Below, in pieces: positions 1 through 8,847 of a stretch of DNA of 46,012 bases. This stretch comes from a virus. Below the pieces are notes generated by a model. It ran no database searches and was not told where the DNA came from. It worked only from the letters and a program-made list of their open reading frames with translations. Positions within the stretch are counted from its first letter, which is position 1. Each line of letters begins with the position of its first letter. The position numbers and the translations under genes were made by a program. Location of the stretch: positions 1 to 46,012 of the IMG/VR virus record IMGVR_UViG_3300042866_001605; one strand, given 5' to 3'.

Positions 1-1165
1 CAGTGCCCTGTAGGTGCTTCTGATTCTTAAATACCTCGTACTCCCGATAAGTGCTGAGGATCTTGATGCGATCGATAATGCCGGGATCAAGCTCGTAGGC
101 AAAGTTCGCGTTCCAATCGTTGGAGTTGACGATGATCGTGCAACGCGGCCAGATCTGCTCCGAGTTCTGGAACTTCTCCTCCGTCTGGAATAGGCCATTC
201 GTGATCAGGATTTTGGTTTCTTCGGCCGAGAGGAAGGCGCGGAGGGATTTCATCGCCGTGTCATCCTTGTAGGCAATGTCGGCGGTCGCTGCGGCCTTCA
301 GACCGAATCGGTCCTCGGTGGACTTGAAGGTGTGGGTGTTGAAACCGCACTTCGAGAACGCCGCCGTCATGCCATTGAAGACGGTGGACTTACCGAGACC
401 GGCGTCCTTGCCCACCACCACCGCTGCCATACGGGCAGTGTGATCTACGGGAGAACTGAATCCAGGCGGCAGATGATTCGCTCGCCCAACGCCAATTCGT
501 CCGAGGATGAGCTTGAGCAGTTCCCGTTCGGCGTGGGGGAAGATGGTGAAAACATCCTCAAGGCCAACGTCGTAAAGGCGAGAGTCAAACCACTTCCGAG
601 CAGGAACCCAAAGACGAGGATTCCGAACTGGCGTGTTCCCGGTGAGGGACCCATCTGGGTCGAACGTCTGGCCATAGTCGAGAACTTCATGGATATTTTG
701 GTTGGCCTGGATCCGCCGCATCTTCAGCAGACGATCGGTGAACGCGAAGAGGTCGCTTTCACCACCCTTGGGACGAAACAGTGGCTGCCAGAAGTCGCGC
801 ACCTCACTCTCGGCGCCGTCAAACACGGCCTCGATGCGAGCAAAATCCTCGAGGGTGGAGATGTCCTGAAGTGGTTGAAAGCTGGCGGGATAATTGATGC
901 CCTTCACCGGCGGTGGTGCCGAGGGCCTGAGGATGCGGTGGTTGATGTGCTCCGCGCCCTCGCAGAGTTCCACGGTGTAGAAGTTCGATTTGAGAAGAGC
1001 CACGCCCTTACTGTAGAGTTCCGACAGCGCTGTGGCTGTGGGGCGATCCTCACTCTTCTTATCCTTCTTGAAGCGTTCGCCTCGTGGCTTGCGCTCCTTC
1101 GCCTCCGCGATAATGCTTACAGATTGGGGGTCACTCAGCGGCCCACCACTGTAACGATCCGACAT
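1..1165 (-). CDS. SF3-like (D5/VapE-type) helicase ATPase, C-terminus cut by window edge
   Basis: The reading frame is open from an ATG at 1165 to base 1 (388 codons read), so the C-terminus is outside the window. A P-loop GKDAGLGKST lies at residues 252-261. About 80 residues later come LRAFLSAEETKILITNGLF, which resembles the B' region of SF3 helicases, a sensor-1-like TIIVNSND, and an arginine-finger-like DPGIIDRIKIL. Such enzymes unwind DNA at phage replication forks and are often fused to a primase. The first 240 residues show no primase motif I can recognise. The first glycine of the Walker A signature is shifted by one residue from the canonical spacing. GAGGAA lies 5 nt before the ATG as a Shine-Dalgarno, and a candidate -10 lies upstream. 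The ATPase assignment is good; the subfamily is tentative. Confidence 0.72.
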   Translation of the reverse strand, partial: MSDRYSGGPLSDPQSVSIIAEAKERKPRGERFKKDKKSEDRPTATALSELYSKGVALLKSNFYTVELCEGAEHINHRILRPSAPPPVKGINYPASFQPLQDISTLEDFARIEAVFDGAESEVRDFWQPLFRPKGGESDLFAFTDRLLKMRRIQANQNIHEVLDYGQTFDPDGSLTGNTPVRNPRLWVPARKWFDSRLYDVGLEDVFTIFPHAERELLKLILGRIGVGRANHLPPGFSSPVDHTARMAAVVVGKDAGLGKSTVFNGMTAAFSKCGFNTHTFKSTEDRFGLKAAATADIAYKDDTAMKSLRAFLSAEETKILITNGLFQTEEKFQNSEQIWPRCTIIVNSNDWNANFAYELDPGIIDRIKILSTYREYEVFKNQKHLQGT

Positions 1166-1170
1166 GTGGT

Positions 1171-1176
1171 TTCCTC
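1171..1176 (-). promoter_or_regulatory. Shine-Dalgarno GAGGAA for the helicase gene
   Basis: GAGGAA sits 5 nt before the ATG at 1165 and supports that start. It is one of the few clear Shine-Dalgarno sequences in the window. Confidence 0.6.
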
Positions 1177-1185
1177 GGGGATGAT

Positions 1186-1191
1186 AGTATA
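1186..1191 (-). promoter_or_regulatory. Candidate -10 box (TATACT) for the helicase gene
   Basis: TATACT on the minus strand lies 20 bp before the helicase ATG and just after the terminator of the preceding gene. A promoter is expected in this gap if the terminator is efficient. I see no convincing -35 box at 17 bp spacing, so confidence is low. Confidence 0.3.
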
Positions 1192-1195
1192 GCTA

Positions 1196-1222
1196 GACAA
1201 GAAAGGGGAGCCGAAGCTCCCC
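1196..1222 (-). terminator. Rho-independent terminator with UUCG tetraloop
   Basis: On the minus strand GGGGAGC (1222-1216), TTCG loop (1215-1212) and GCTCCCC (1211-1205) form a perfect 7-bp stem, followed by the T-rich tail TTTCTTGT. It starts 8 bp after the stop codon of the SSB-like gene and insulates it from the helicase gene. It is the only convincing intrinsic terminator I find. Confidence 0.85.
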
Positions 1223-1229
1223 CGATGAC

Positions 1230-2189
1230 TCAGAAGTCGATGTCGAAGCTGTCGTCGTCTTTGACGAATGCTGTACACTTGAGCACGCACTTAGCGGTAG
1301 GGAAGCCGTTCCACTCACCGTGCTCTTTCACGATCAGGAAGGCGGGCTTGTCCGGAGTGATCTCGGGATCAGCGGCCAGCACTTTCTTGAGCGCGTTGTT
1401 GGGTTTGACCACGACGAAGTCGCTGACTTCGACCTCGGTGTCCACCCACTCACCATCGACCTGCGTACGGGTCGGAGCGGTGAAGGGCTCGTTGACGATC
1501 GCCTGCAGGAAGTACTGCATCCCGTAGTCCGAGTCCTTCGACCGGCATTGGGTGATCTTGTACTCGCCCAGCGGAAGGTGTGCCACCTTCACGAATGGAC
1601 CTTGCAGACGTTCCCCGGTGGATTCGCCACGCTTCGAGGGATCACTGGCGACAGCGACCTGTTCCGCGATGGCGTCGGGGTTCTCACTCAGGAGGACATC
1701 GAGGATGTCACTGGTGACTCGGTTCTCGTAGTCCGCGGAGCGGATCGGAACCGGAAGGGAGAAGAGTGTGCCACCGGCCGAGAAGGCCACGGACAGCACC
1801 GCTTCAGTGTATTTGCCAACCGTTTCCTCCTTGAAGGACAGCTTCAGACCCTTTTGACCGTTGAGGGCAGACAGTTTCCCGTCGGCGACACTCAGGGGGA
1901 TGTCCTCGTCACCCCAGCGGATGATGAGACCCTTGTCCTCGGTGGAGAACACGGTGGGGGAGTAGAGTCGTTTGAAAGTGCCGTTGGCATCGGCGCGTAC
2001 GGTGAAGGTCGAGCCTTCGTCCGGCAGATCGTTACCGGTGAGACCGGTGTAGATGGCGCTCAGTGCCTCCTTATAGGAGGGAGGGAGGGCGCGGTTCGGG
2101 ACGTCGGTGTACGCTTTCTGATAGCTGCGTGCTTCGAGACGAGCGCGGTTCTTGTCGTCGAGTTGGGGGTTGACCTTGAAAGTCTTCAT
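1230..2189 (-). CDS. Putative single-stranded DNA-binding protein with acidic C-terminal tail
   Basis: 319 residues, not recognised by direct family motif. It ends in DDDSFDIDF, an acidic tail closing on an aromatic residue, as in bacterial SSB, T7 gp2.5 and related phage single-stranded DNA-binding proteins, where the tail recruits replication partners. The body is a mixed beta-rich protein with no catalytic motif. It lies beside a helicase and has its own terminator and candidate promoter, as expected for a highly expressed replication protein. I chose the ATG at 2189 (MKTFKVNPQL). A GTG at 2264 would extend it by 25 residues, but that GTG lies upstream of the predicted transcription start and the extension is Cys/Arg-rich and unlike the rest. 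The SSB role is inferred from the tail and context only. Confidence 0.55.
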   Translation of the reverse strand: MKTFKVNPQLDDKNRARLEARSYQKAYTDVPNRALPPSYKEALSAIYTGLTGNDLPDEGSTFTVRADANGTFKRLYSPTVFSTEDKGLIIRWGDEDIPLSVADGKLSALNGQKGLKLSFKEETVGKYTEAVLSVAFSAGGTLFSLPVPIRSADYENRVTSDILDVLLSENPDAIAEQVAVASDPSKRGESTGERLQGPFVKVAHLPLGEYKITQCRSKDSDYGMQYFLQAIVNEPFTAPTRTQVDGEWVDTEVEVSDFVVVKPNNALKKVLAADPEITPDKPAFLIVKEHGEWNGFPTAKCVLKCTAFVKDDDSFDIDF

Positions 2190-2211
2190 AACCAAGTAAG
2201 CTGTGTGCGTA

Positions 2212-2247
2212 TTCCCGTGAAGTCTCGGACATCTTTCCGAGCGGGAA
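2212..2247 (-). promoter_or_regulatory. Two-tier hairpin in the 5' leader of the SSB-like gene
   Basis: Reading the minus strand: TTCCCG, CTCGGA, loop AAGATG, TCCGAG, bulge ACTTCA, CGGGAA. Inner and outer stems are each 6 bp with perfect pairing and stack on one side, with a 6-nt bulge on the other. The hairpin begins about 8 nt after a candidate -10 box, so it would sit at the very 5' end of the mRNA, 22 nt before the start codon. It has no T tract and is not an intrinsic terminator. Confidence 0.6.
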
Positions 2248-2254
2248 CATCCAT

Positions 2255-2263
2255 ATTGTACCA
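2255..2263 (-). promoter_or_regulatory. Candidate extended -10 promoter (TGG-TACAAT)
   Basis: The minus strand reads TGGTACAAT, a TGn extended -10 with five of six matches to TATAAT. It lies in the 93-bp gap between the hub-like gene and the SSB-like gene. The predicted start near 2248 leaves a leader of about 58 nt containing the hairpin. No good -35 is seen, which extended -10 promoters tolerate. Confidence 0.45.
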
Positions 2264-2282
2264 CACCTCAGCCTTAGGAAAC

Positions 2283-3602
2283 CTAGCCGCCCATCCGATC
2301 GGACCAGGCGTAGCGGGTCCAGTCCTCCACGGTCTTCAGGGTGTTGGCCCTCTCGATGAACTTCTTGGCGGCCGCCTCATTCATGGGCTTGTTCAGGCCT
2401 GGGGTCCTCGTGGCCTGAATGCTGACCCCGATCGTCCCGCCACTCTGGGCGTAGGTGACCGACATCACCTTGTAGTCCTCCATGAGGGCGTCGCCGATCT
2501 TCAAGCTCGGGATGTAGACGATGTCCTGCGGCTTCATTCCGACGACGGCGGGGCACATGAAGATCTGCGCCTGCAGTTTGACACCCTCCTCCTGCTGCAT
2601 TAGCTCCTGATTCTTGGGACCCTCGTTGTTCTTCGTGAACTTCTTCCCCTTGACCACAGTGGGCGAGGATGGGTTGACGACCGATCCCTTCTGCGCGTCT
2701 TTCACAGCCTGCTGCTGCTGATTCACAGCGGCCACGTTGGTGGCACCGGGCGACTGGAGCTGCTGCCTCTGGTTGGGAGTGCCAGTGGGCTGAGTGGGAC
2801 TATCCTGACCCTGGGTCTGAGGGGGATACTCGAACGAGCGCTGAAAGGTGGTGATGATGCCAGGCCCCAGGAGGTAGCCGTAGCGCTGCTCCGCCTTGAT
2901 CTGCTCCCCAGCCTTCGGAGGGAACTGGACCGAGTCGATCCCGTCCTTGCCCTCCTTCGAGAATGGGTTGAAGATGGCGGCCTGACCGTCGCTGTTGATG
3001 TTGAGTGGGAGAACCTTCTGCCCAGCCTGTGTGGCTATGTTGAGGATCTCCGCACCGTAAGTCTGATCCTTGTACTGCCACGACGCCAGGAAGATCTTCT
3101 TCGCATCGGTTTTTGCGGCCTGCTGCCACAGGAGGGGAACAGGCTCGCCGAACGACTTCGCCAGATCAGTCGCGGACTTGTACAGGTCCTTGCCCTTCGC
3201 GTTAAACTTGCCCTTGGTGTAGTCGGCCATCGCCGACGCCCTCACGCCGGAACTCTTCGGTCCCTGCTTCGTGGTGAGGAGGACCTCGATCTGCATGTCG
3301 GTCCCGTAGTTGATGTTCGACCCGTTGTACTGGAACTTGAAGATCACGTACGGGCCGTTGACGTAGTAGAAACGGATGAGGATCTCCTCCTCTTTCCCCT
3401 TCGTGACGCACTCCTCGTATATTTTGAACGCTGGACCTGTGGGGTTCCACGAGAATGAGCCCTCAGGCCAACTGTTCCCCGGAAGGGTGACGTTGGTGTT
3501 GTAGACGATGGACTGTTTGACACCGTCACCGAGGTCGTACGCCGAGAGATTTCGCGATCCCCATTTCACCTGGACCTGGGGATTGATGAGAACGCCTGCC
3601 AT
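2283..3602 (-). CDS. Putative baseplate hub / tail tip protein
   Basis: 439 residues, last gene of the tail module, coupled to the tape measure gene by a TAATG overlap. The N-terminal 240 residues are beta-rich. A low-complexity Gln/Pro/Thr linker follows at about residues 255-305. The C-terminal section contains PQDIVYIPSLKIGDALMEDY and a beta strand pair, the style of hub proteins (T4 gp27 / P2 gpD type) that close the tube below the tape measure. No hydrolase motif is visible. Position directly after the tape measure gene is the main argument. A distal tail protein is the alternative. Confidence 0.5.
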   Translation of the reverse strand: MAGVLINPQVQVKWGSRNLSAYDLGDGVKQSIVYNTNVTLPGNSWPEGSFSWNPTGPAFKIYEECVTKGKEEEILIRFYYVNGPYVIFKFQYNGSNINYGTDMQIEVLLTTKQGPKSSGVRASAMADYTKGKFNAKGKDLYKSATDLAKSFGEPVPLLWQQAAKTDAKKIFLASWQYKDQTYGAEILNIATQAGQKVLPLNINSDGQAAIFNPFSKEGKDGIDSVQFPPKAGEQIKAEQRYGYLLGPGIITTFQRSFEYPPQTQGQDSPTQPTGTPNQRQQLQSPGATNVAAVNQQQQAVKDAQKGSVVNPSSPTVVKGKKFTKNNEGPKNQELMQQEEGVKLQAQIFMCPAVVGMKPQDIVYIPSLKIGDALMEDYKVMSVTYAQSGGTIGVSIQATRTPGLNKPMNEAAAKKFIERANTLKTVEDWTRYAWSDRMGG

Positions 3603-6600
3603 TATGCGAATGAGGAGTTGTTGATGCGTTCGGCGGCCTGGGCCGCGTAGTTGAAGACGATCTCCGCTAGACGGCGGGGGTCATCGGCGCCACTGATGGT
3701 GATATTTTGATTCACTGTAGTGGGTCCGCCACCGAGTCTACCTTCCGCGGAGTTCCAAGTGGCGGTCTGAATGCGGGCTCCGGCCGGTGCGTACATCGAC
3801 TCGTACTGTCTCGCCGCCGCCGCGGAATCGAAGAAGCGGGGATTTTTGATGCCTCCGGCCCACGCCACGTGGACGTGGTCGTAGTGTCCCGCACGGGCAT
3901 ACGCCGGGACCTTTCGGCCATCTTTGATACTCCACCCGAGTGGGGTGTAGATCAGCTCCTTGAGGCCACTTCCGAAATTGTTTGCGAGATACTGCGCGAA
4001 CATCATCATCTGAGGTGTGGGCGCGTTCCCGTTCGAGTAATCACGTGCCCGGTTGATGCCATGGTAGCCTGGGTCACCCGGACGGTAGCCACTCGTCATG
4101 GTCAGACCGAATTTGGAAGCGGCGGCTCCGAAGATCGCCGGACCACCCTGACCGCCACCGAGAGGGCCACCAGGCATATTGAAGTCGGCCTGCACCTTCA
4201 TCTTGCCGGACTGCATCAGTGCCACAACCTGTGCTAAGCTCGCTTGAGTGGCCCGCTGGTCGATGCTCGTCTTCAGTCCCGAGATCTTGGTGCTGACCGC
4301 GATAATACCGCTCTTGACCGCATTCATCACGTTGAGGAGTTGCGTGTATTGGGCTGTGTGCTTCGCTGCTGCGGCCTTCGCTGCAGTGTCGGCGGCACTC
4401 ACTGCACCCCTAACTCCCTGTGTCGAGGAGTTCACCGTGGTCATGGTGGTGTTGACGGTGTTGGTGGCGGTGGTGATTGGCGCCAGGGACTGCGGTGGAA
4501 TGGTAACTTGGGTCGGAGCCGCTGGAGCTCCACCCGCCGCTGGTACACTTCCTGCGGGTTTGGGAGCGCCAGGCTTGGGTGGAGCGGCCGGTGTGGGCTT
4601 ACCAAGTTGGGCCTTGGCTTCAGCGACAAACGCCTTGAGTTCCGCACTACGAGAAGCTTTGAGTACCTTACTGTTGTTCAGCTCGTAGATGGCGCTGCTC
4701 ATCGCTTTCTTCAAAGCATCTGGGCCTTGCATAGACACATTGTAGGCGTTCTGCCTACCTTGGGTCTGGCGCATCTTGATGTCAGCAGCGACACTCTCTT
4801 CGTACCTCGCTTTCTTCTCCTCATCACTTCCAAGCCAATTTGTCAGCCACGAGCGAACTTTTGTGAGGAGAACATTCAGACCGAGAATGCCCAGTTCGAA
4901 GGCTTGGAGAGCCGCTGTGATGGGGGTGAAAGCGACTTTGAGAAGGTCGAGCTGGACACCGACCCCAGGGATTATGTTGATGAGACGGCCTATACCTGTA
5001 GCAAGATCGCCTATGAATCCAAATACGGTTCCAAATACGTCGGAGAGTCCGGAGATGGAGCCCCACAATGTGTGGCCGATCTCTCCGAAGATCTGCTTCA
5101 GTTGGCGCATCGTATTCTCAACGCCGCCTCCCAGGAATACGATCGCGGCCAGAATCGCGGCGACTGGTGGAAGAAGCTTGGCGACGGTGGCAAGCGCCGG
5201 ACCAACCGCGCCCAACCAACCGGCGATAGTGGCGCCCATACCTCCAGCGCCCGCCGCACCGCCGAGCCCCATACCTGCCGCGGCCATGGAGAACATCTTG
5301 ATCATGCCTTGTGTGATTGCTCCTTGAAGGACAGGCAGTCCTACTGTGAGCGCGGTTAAGATCCCCATCTCCATTGGTGCCGACTGGAATAGGGTGAGGA
5401 GCGCTTTTCCGATGAGGCCAAAGAGATTCGAGAAGATCAGTGAGATTCCCTGAGCGCCTTTCGCTTTCTGGAACCCAGCTCGCAGTCCCTTCGCGAATGG
5501 ACCGGCACTGGCAAGATCGTTGACACCCGCCATGAAGTCACCGACCGCCTTTATGGTGGATCCGACGACCGAACCGATCATCTCACCTAGCCCCTTCATG
5601 AAGTCGGAGTCGAAGAGTTGACCGAACATCGTCTTGGCCATCTCGCCAAGCTTGCTCGTGTCTACGTTCTTGAGAGCGTCAGCGTTCTTCTTGAACTCAC
5701 TGTCATCAATGGCCCCGAACGCGGCGAGAAGGTTATTGATGGACGCCAGAGCTCCACGTGCCTTCTTCGACTCACGAATCATCGTGCCCTTCTTCTTATT
5801 GCCCTCTTTATCGAGATCCGCGGAATACTGCTCAAACCACGAGGTGTAGGCGTTAAAGTTCTTGTAGAAGTCCTGAGCTACATTACGGAATCCGGTAAGT
5901 TGATCGGCAATTCCCGCTAGCGGATCATACAGCTGTGGGAGGATGTCGGTGAGTCCTGTGAGGGGGAGGACGAATCCACCGACGATGTCCCGAAGCAGGC
6001 CGAAAAGTGACGCGCTCTGCTGAGCCGCTTGGGCCGCAGTCTCCACCACCTCACCGGCGTCATTCACGAATCGACCGAGAGAGTCCCGAGCGGCGACTTT
6101 TATCTTGTCAAGCTTTCTCCCGAAGCCCAAAAGACCGGCCTCGGGGTCAAGAAATGCGGACTTCACCGCCTGGTAGATACCATCGGCGGAGTTCTGCATG
6201 GCCATCACCACGTCATTCGGGACGGCCTGATCAAGCACCTTCTGAATGACACGAAGACGCTCGGCGCTGTTCGCGCCCGTCTTTTTCAACTCGGCTTCCG
6301 CCGCCTCGAGTGAATTCTTGAGGAGTGGGTTGGATTGGTAGGCGCTGAAACGTCTGAACGCCTGAACATTCACTTTCTCCTGAGAGACCAACATCTCAAG
6401 AATCTGGGGAACACCGTAGGCGCTGCTCCCGCCACTTCCCTTACCGAGGAGAACCGCCTTCTCAGTGAACTTCTGAGTCACCAAGCCGAGAGCATCACGG
6501 TCGTTAGTGACAGTGGAGTCAAGTTCCTTGGCGAACTTCATGAACCCCTCTTTATTCTTACCGAACGCGATCATCATCGAGTCGGTCATCATTTTCGCCT

Positions 6601-7309
6601 GTTGCACGTACTCGGCGGTCTCACCGGGTAGTGCGGCGGCGGACTTCGCCAGTCGGGCGTTCAGTTGCTCCTGGAAGTTACGTGCGTCGTCAAAGCTCTT
6701 GAACACACCGAGCTTATCCCGCTTGTCCACCGCGAACATGCCACCAGCGGAGGAGATGTCCGACATCTCGTCCTTGATTCTCTCACCGATAGCGTTCGCA
6801 CCGTAGCGGAACGGCTTCATCATGATGTTGGTTCCCATCTGGAAACCCCTCACGATGGCGCCCGTCATCATATTGGCGAGGCCTTCTCCGGCTACGAAGC
6901 CACCAGCCGCCGCCGCAAAGCTATCACGTCCACCACGACCTCGGCCCGCTGGCGGTAATCCGCCTGGGGGTAGTCCACCTGGCGGAACACCACCACCACG
7001 ACCACCACGACCACCACTTCTAGCGAGGGCATCATTGGCCGCTTTCACCTTACCAGCTTCACGCCGGTACTGCTGCATCGCGCGAACATTGGAGTCGAAG
7101 GCTCCACGCTGATTCTTCAGCGCGTCGGCCATCCTCTCCGCAGCACCCGCCATATTGCCGAACTCTTTGCTGATCGGCCTGAGTTTGGAGGAGAGCTTCT
7201 CGAAACTCTTTGTCAGCGAGTTTAGTTGGCGATCAAGCTTCGCCAGACTTGGGGTGATGTTATCCTTAAAATCACCGACAAGTATGAATGTTTGCGTATT
7301 CTCAGCCAT
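3602..7309 (-). CDS. Tape measure protein with C-terminal M15-type peptidase motif
   Basis: 1,235 residues. The N-terminal 100 residues are helical and coiled-coil-like. A Gly/Pro/Arg-rich linker follows (99-128), then long helical stretches, a hydrophobic Gly/Ala-rich segment in the middle (about 640-800) suited to membrane insertion, and a Pro/Ala linker. The C-terminal section carries TSGYRPGDPGYHGINRARD and GHYDHVHVAW. H1083, D1090, H1142, D1144, H1145 and H1147 match the HxxxxxxD and HxDHxH zinc-site pattern of M15 / VanY-like peptidases. Such domains on tape measures open peptidoglycan during DNA entry. If the whole chain were a ruler at about 0.15 nm per residue, the tail would approach 185 nm, less if the peptidase and hydrophobic parts are not stretched. 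AGGTGA precedes the ATG. Confidence 0.88.
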   Translation of the reverse strand: MAENTQTFILVGDFKDNITPSLAKLDRQLNSLTKSFEKLSSKLRPISKEFGNMAGAAERMADALKNQRGAFDSNVRAMQQYRREAGKVKAANDALARSGGRGGRGGGVPPGGLPPGGLPPAGRGRGGRDSFAAAAGGFVAGEGLANMMTGAIVRGFQMGTNIMMKPFRYGANAIGERIKDEMSDISSAGGMFAVDKRDKLGVFKSFDDARNFQEQLNARLAKSAAALPGETAEYVQQAKMMTDSMMIAFGKNKEGFMKFAKELDSTVTNDRDALGLVTQKFTEKAVLLGKGSGGSSAYGVPQILEMLVSQEKVNVQAFRRFSAYQSNPLLKNSLEAAEAELKKTGANSAERLRVIQKVLDQAVPNDVVMAMQNSADGIYQAVKSAFLDPEAGLLGFGRKLDKIKVAARDSLGRFVNDAGEVVETAAQAAQQSASLFGLLRDIVGGFVLPLTGLTDILPQLYDPLAGIADQLTGFRNVAQDFYKNFNAYTSWFEQYSADLDKEGNKKKGTMIRESKKARGALASINNLLAAFGAIDDSEFKKNADALKNVDTSKLGEMAKTMFGQLFDSDFMKGLGEMIGSVVGSTIKAVGDFMAGVNDLASAGPFAKGLRAGFQKAKGAQGISLIFSNLFGLIGKALLTLFQSAPMEMGILTALTVGLPVLQGAITQGMIKMFSMAAAGMGLGGAAGAGGMGATIAGWLGAVGPALATVAKLLPPVAAILAAIVFLGGGVENTMRQLKQIFGEIGHTLWGSISGLSDVFGTVFGFIGDLATGIGRLINIIPGVGVQLDLLKVAFTPITAALQAFELGILGLNVLLTKVRSWLTNWLGSDEEKKARYEESVAADIKMRQTQGRQNAYNVSMQGPDALKKAMSSAIYELNNSKVLKASRSAELKAFVAEAKAQLGKPTPAAPPKPGAPKPAGSVPAAGGAPAAPTQVTIPPQSLAPITTATNTVNTTMTTVNSSTQGVRGAVSAADTAAKAAAAKHTAQYTQLLNVMNAVKSGIIAVSTKISGLKTSIDQRATQASLAQVVALMQSGKMKVQADFNMPGGPLGGGQGGPAIFGAAASKFGLTMTSGYRPGDPGYHGINRARDYSNGNAPTPQMMMFAQYLANNFGSGLKELIYTPLGWSIKDGRKVPAYARAGHYDHVHVAWAGGIKNPRFFDSAAAARQYESMYAPAGARIQTATWNSAEGRLGGGPTTVNQNITISGADDPRRLAEIVFNYAAQAAERINNSSFA

Positions 7310-7315
7310 TTTTCA

Positions 7316-8143
7316 TCACCTGCCTGTGGACTGTTGCTGTCTTCGAGTGGGGTCAATTGGCGCCACAGGCTGATTGTTCCCAGCCGCGCCTCCTCCAGTA
7401 CGTGAGTTCGCCGCGGCCTGGGCGGTGGCGTTTGACGGTGTGTTCCCCTTATCTTTGGCGACGTTCGCCGCTTGCTTGTCCGCCTGAGTGAACTTGGAGG
7501 AATCGAGAGCTTGACCGGCTGTGGAAGATCCCGCTTGATCGATACCGCTCCCTACCTGGTATTTCGGAACCTGCTTGAGGGCTACACCCACCATAGCACG
7601 TGTCGCCCTACCCTGAAGGTCACGCATCTGCTCCTCGACGTCTATCGACTCGATGACGTAGAGGCCGTAGGATTTGCCACCCGCCGACACGTTGTAGACG
7701 GGGACCGACACGAAGCCGCTCTCGCTATTCACCTCCACATTCATCAGATTCTCGAGGTTATCGAGCTCCTTCTGAACGGATTTGCCCAGGGTGAACCCCT
7801 CGATCAATGCCTCTGTCAGTTGGAGGTCCCGCATCCCACGTGAGGAGGCGACCACTGGTGGTGTGTTGGTGCCGAAGATGTCGACCCGTTCGACATTGGC
7901 GTTGACGTTCCACTGGACGGAGCCCGGAGCCGTGATAAATACCCACGCGTCGGAATTTGCGGAGACGGGGTTTGAACTCAGGACGTCACCACCGAAGTCG
8001 GGAACACCACCCACCGAGTACTTACTAAAGTCGGTGTTCTTAAGCGCGTCAGCCACCTTTGGGTCAAAGGCGACATTGCCCAAACCGGTGCTATTGAAGT
8101 AGCTACCGATCGCCGCATTGTTAAATGAGGAGTAGTCTGCCAT
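7316..8143 (-). CDS. Putative tail / baseplate protein upstream of the tape measure
   Basis: 275 residues from the ATG at 8143, which forms a TGATG overlap with the preceding gene (a GTG three bases earlier is less likely). The centre (WVFITAPGSV to LKQVP) contains a two-strand region with YVIESIDVEEQMRD followed by RATRAMVGVALKQVP. This recalls GpU-like or LysM-bearing tail-tube-cap proteins (gp48/gp54 type) found next to tape measures. The last 80 residues are low-complexity, rich in Ala, Gln and Asn. The exact role is an inference from position and this weak resemblance. Confidence 0.45.
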   Translation of the reverse strand: MADYSSFNNAAIGSYFNSTGLGNVAFDPKVADALKNTDFSKYSVGGVPDFGGDVLSSNPVSANSDAWVFITAPGSVQWNVNANVERVDIFGTNTPPVVASSRGMRDLQLTEALIEGFTLGKSVQKELDNLENLMNVEVNSESGFVSVPVYNVSAGGKSYGLYVIESIDVEEQMRDLQGRATRAMVGVALKQVPKYQVGSGIDQAGSSTAGQALDSSKFTQADKQAANVAKDKGNTPSNATAQAAANSRTGGGAAGNNQPVAPIDPTRRQQQSTGR

Positions 8144-8847
8144 CACCAGAGAGGCTGCGCGAGCTTGGTGGTCGGCGGAGCAACCTTAACGAGGTCCGCC
8201 GTCCTATTGAAATCAAATCCTGTAGCCGGACCACTAAGTGCTACGTTCCCTTTGAACGCCTTGATCGCGCTATTGCTCAGATCGACGTTTGGATTGAAGG
8301 CTACATCAAGAGGGATTTTAGGCCCAGTTTGAGGTGGTTGTTGAGCTTGGGCGCCTGCTTCGGCCGGGGTGAGCGTAAAGGTGATGTCTTGAACCGTGTA
8401 AGCAATCCCGCCGTAGTCCGCGTCCTCGAGTGTGGAGACGACACTGTCCGGAATGCTGATGCTGGACTTGGAAGCTATGGTGGCCAACCCCGCTGTGGTG
8501 ACATTGCTGCTACCCCCGCCGATAAACGGATTGGGGAGCGCTTGGCTGATGAAACTCGTCGCCTGGCTCAGACCCGCCGCCGCCACCTGTGTGACGATGG
8601 AAGTGGAGAGTTCACCGAATTGCGTGTTGCCGAGGCTCGAGCCAAGCTGATTGAGGATGTAGTTCTGGCCCGCATTCAGTGCGTAGCCGGACGAGGCTTG
8701 AACGGCGCCTCCCAGCACGGAATTGATGCTGAAGCTCGCCTGCTTACCACTCACAGCGCTCTGGACGGTCTCGGAGACGGAGCTGCCTACACTGGCGACG
8801 ATCGTGTCAACCAGTCCACCACTGATGGAGTCGAAACGTCGGGCCAT
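8143..8847 (-). CDS. Hypothetical tail-module protein, Ser/Ala/Gly-rich
   Basis: 234 residues from the ATG at 8847, which is coupled by TAATG to the gene before. A 28-residue extension from 8931 would overlap that gene and is rejected. The first 120 residues are Ser/Ala/Val/Gly-rich and probably helical. The middle contains SSISIPDSVVSTLEDADYGG and DITFTLTPAEAGA. I do not recognise the family. The overlaps on both sides make it part of the tail operon (9500 to 2283). Confidence 0.6.
   Translation of the reverse strand: MARRFDSISGGLVDTIVASVGSSVSETVQSAVSGKQASFSINSVLGGAVQASSGYALNAGQNYILNQLGSSLGNTQFGELSTSIVTQVAAAGLSQATSFISQALPNPFIGGGSSNVTTAGLATIASKSSISIPDSVVSTLEDADYGGIAYTVQDITFTLTPAEAGAQAQQPPQTGPKIPLDVAFNPNVDLSNSAIKAFKGNVALSGPATGFDFNRTADLVKVAPPTTKLAQPLW

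Noticed and set aside
332-1192. Long plus-strand open frame opposite the helicase gene
   Set aside because: It is the mirror of a minus-strand frame with a P-loop and helicase motifs; its own translation has no recognisable motif.
1320-2603. 427-codon plus-strand open frame
   Set aside because: It runs antisense across both the SSB-like gene and the hub-like gene and through their intergenic region; it is a consequence of GC-rich codon use.
4244-5359. 371-codon plus-strand open frame inside the tape measure gene
   Set aside because: Antisense to a well-supported tape measure protein; low-complexity Gly/Cys/Arg-rich translation.
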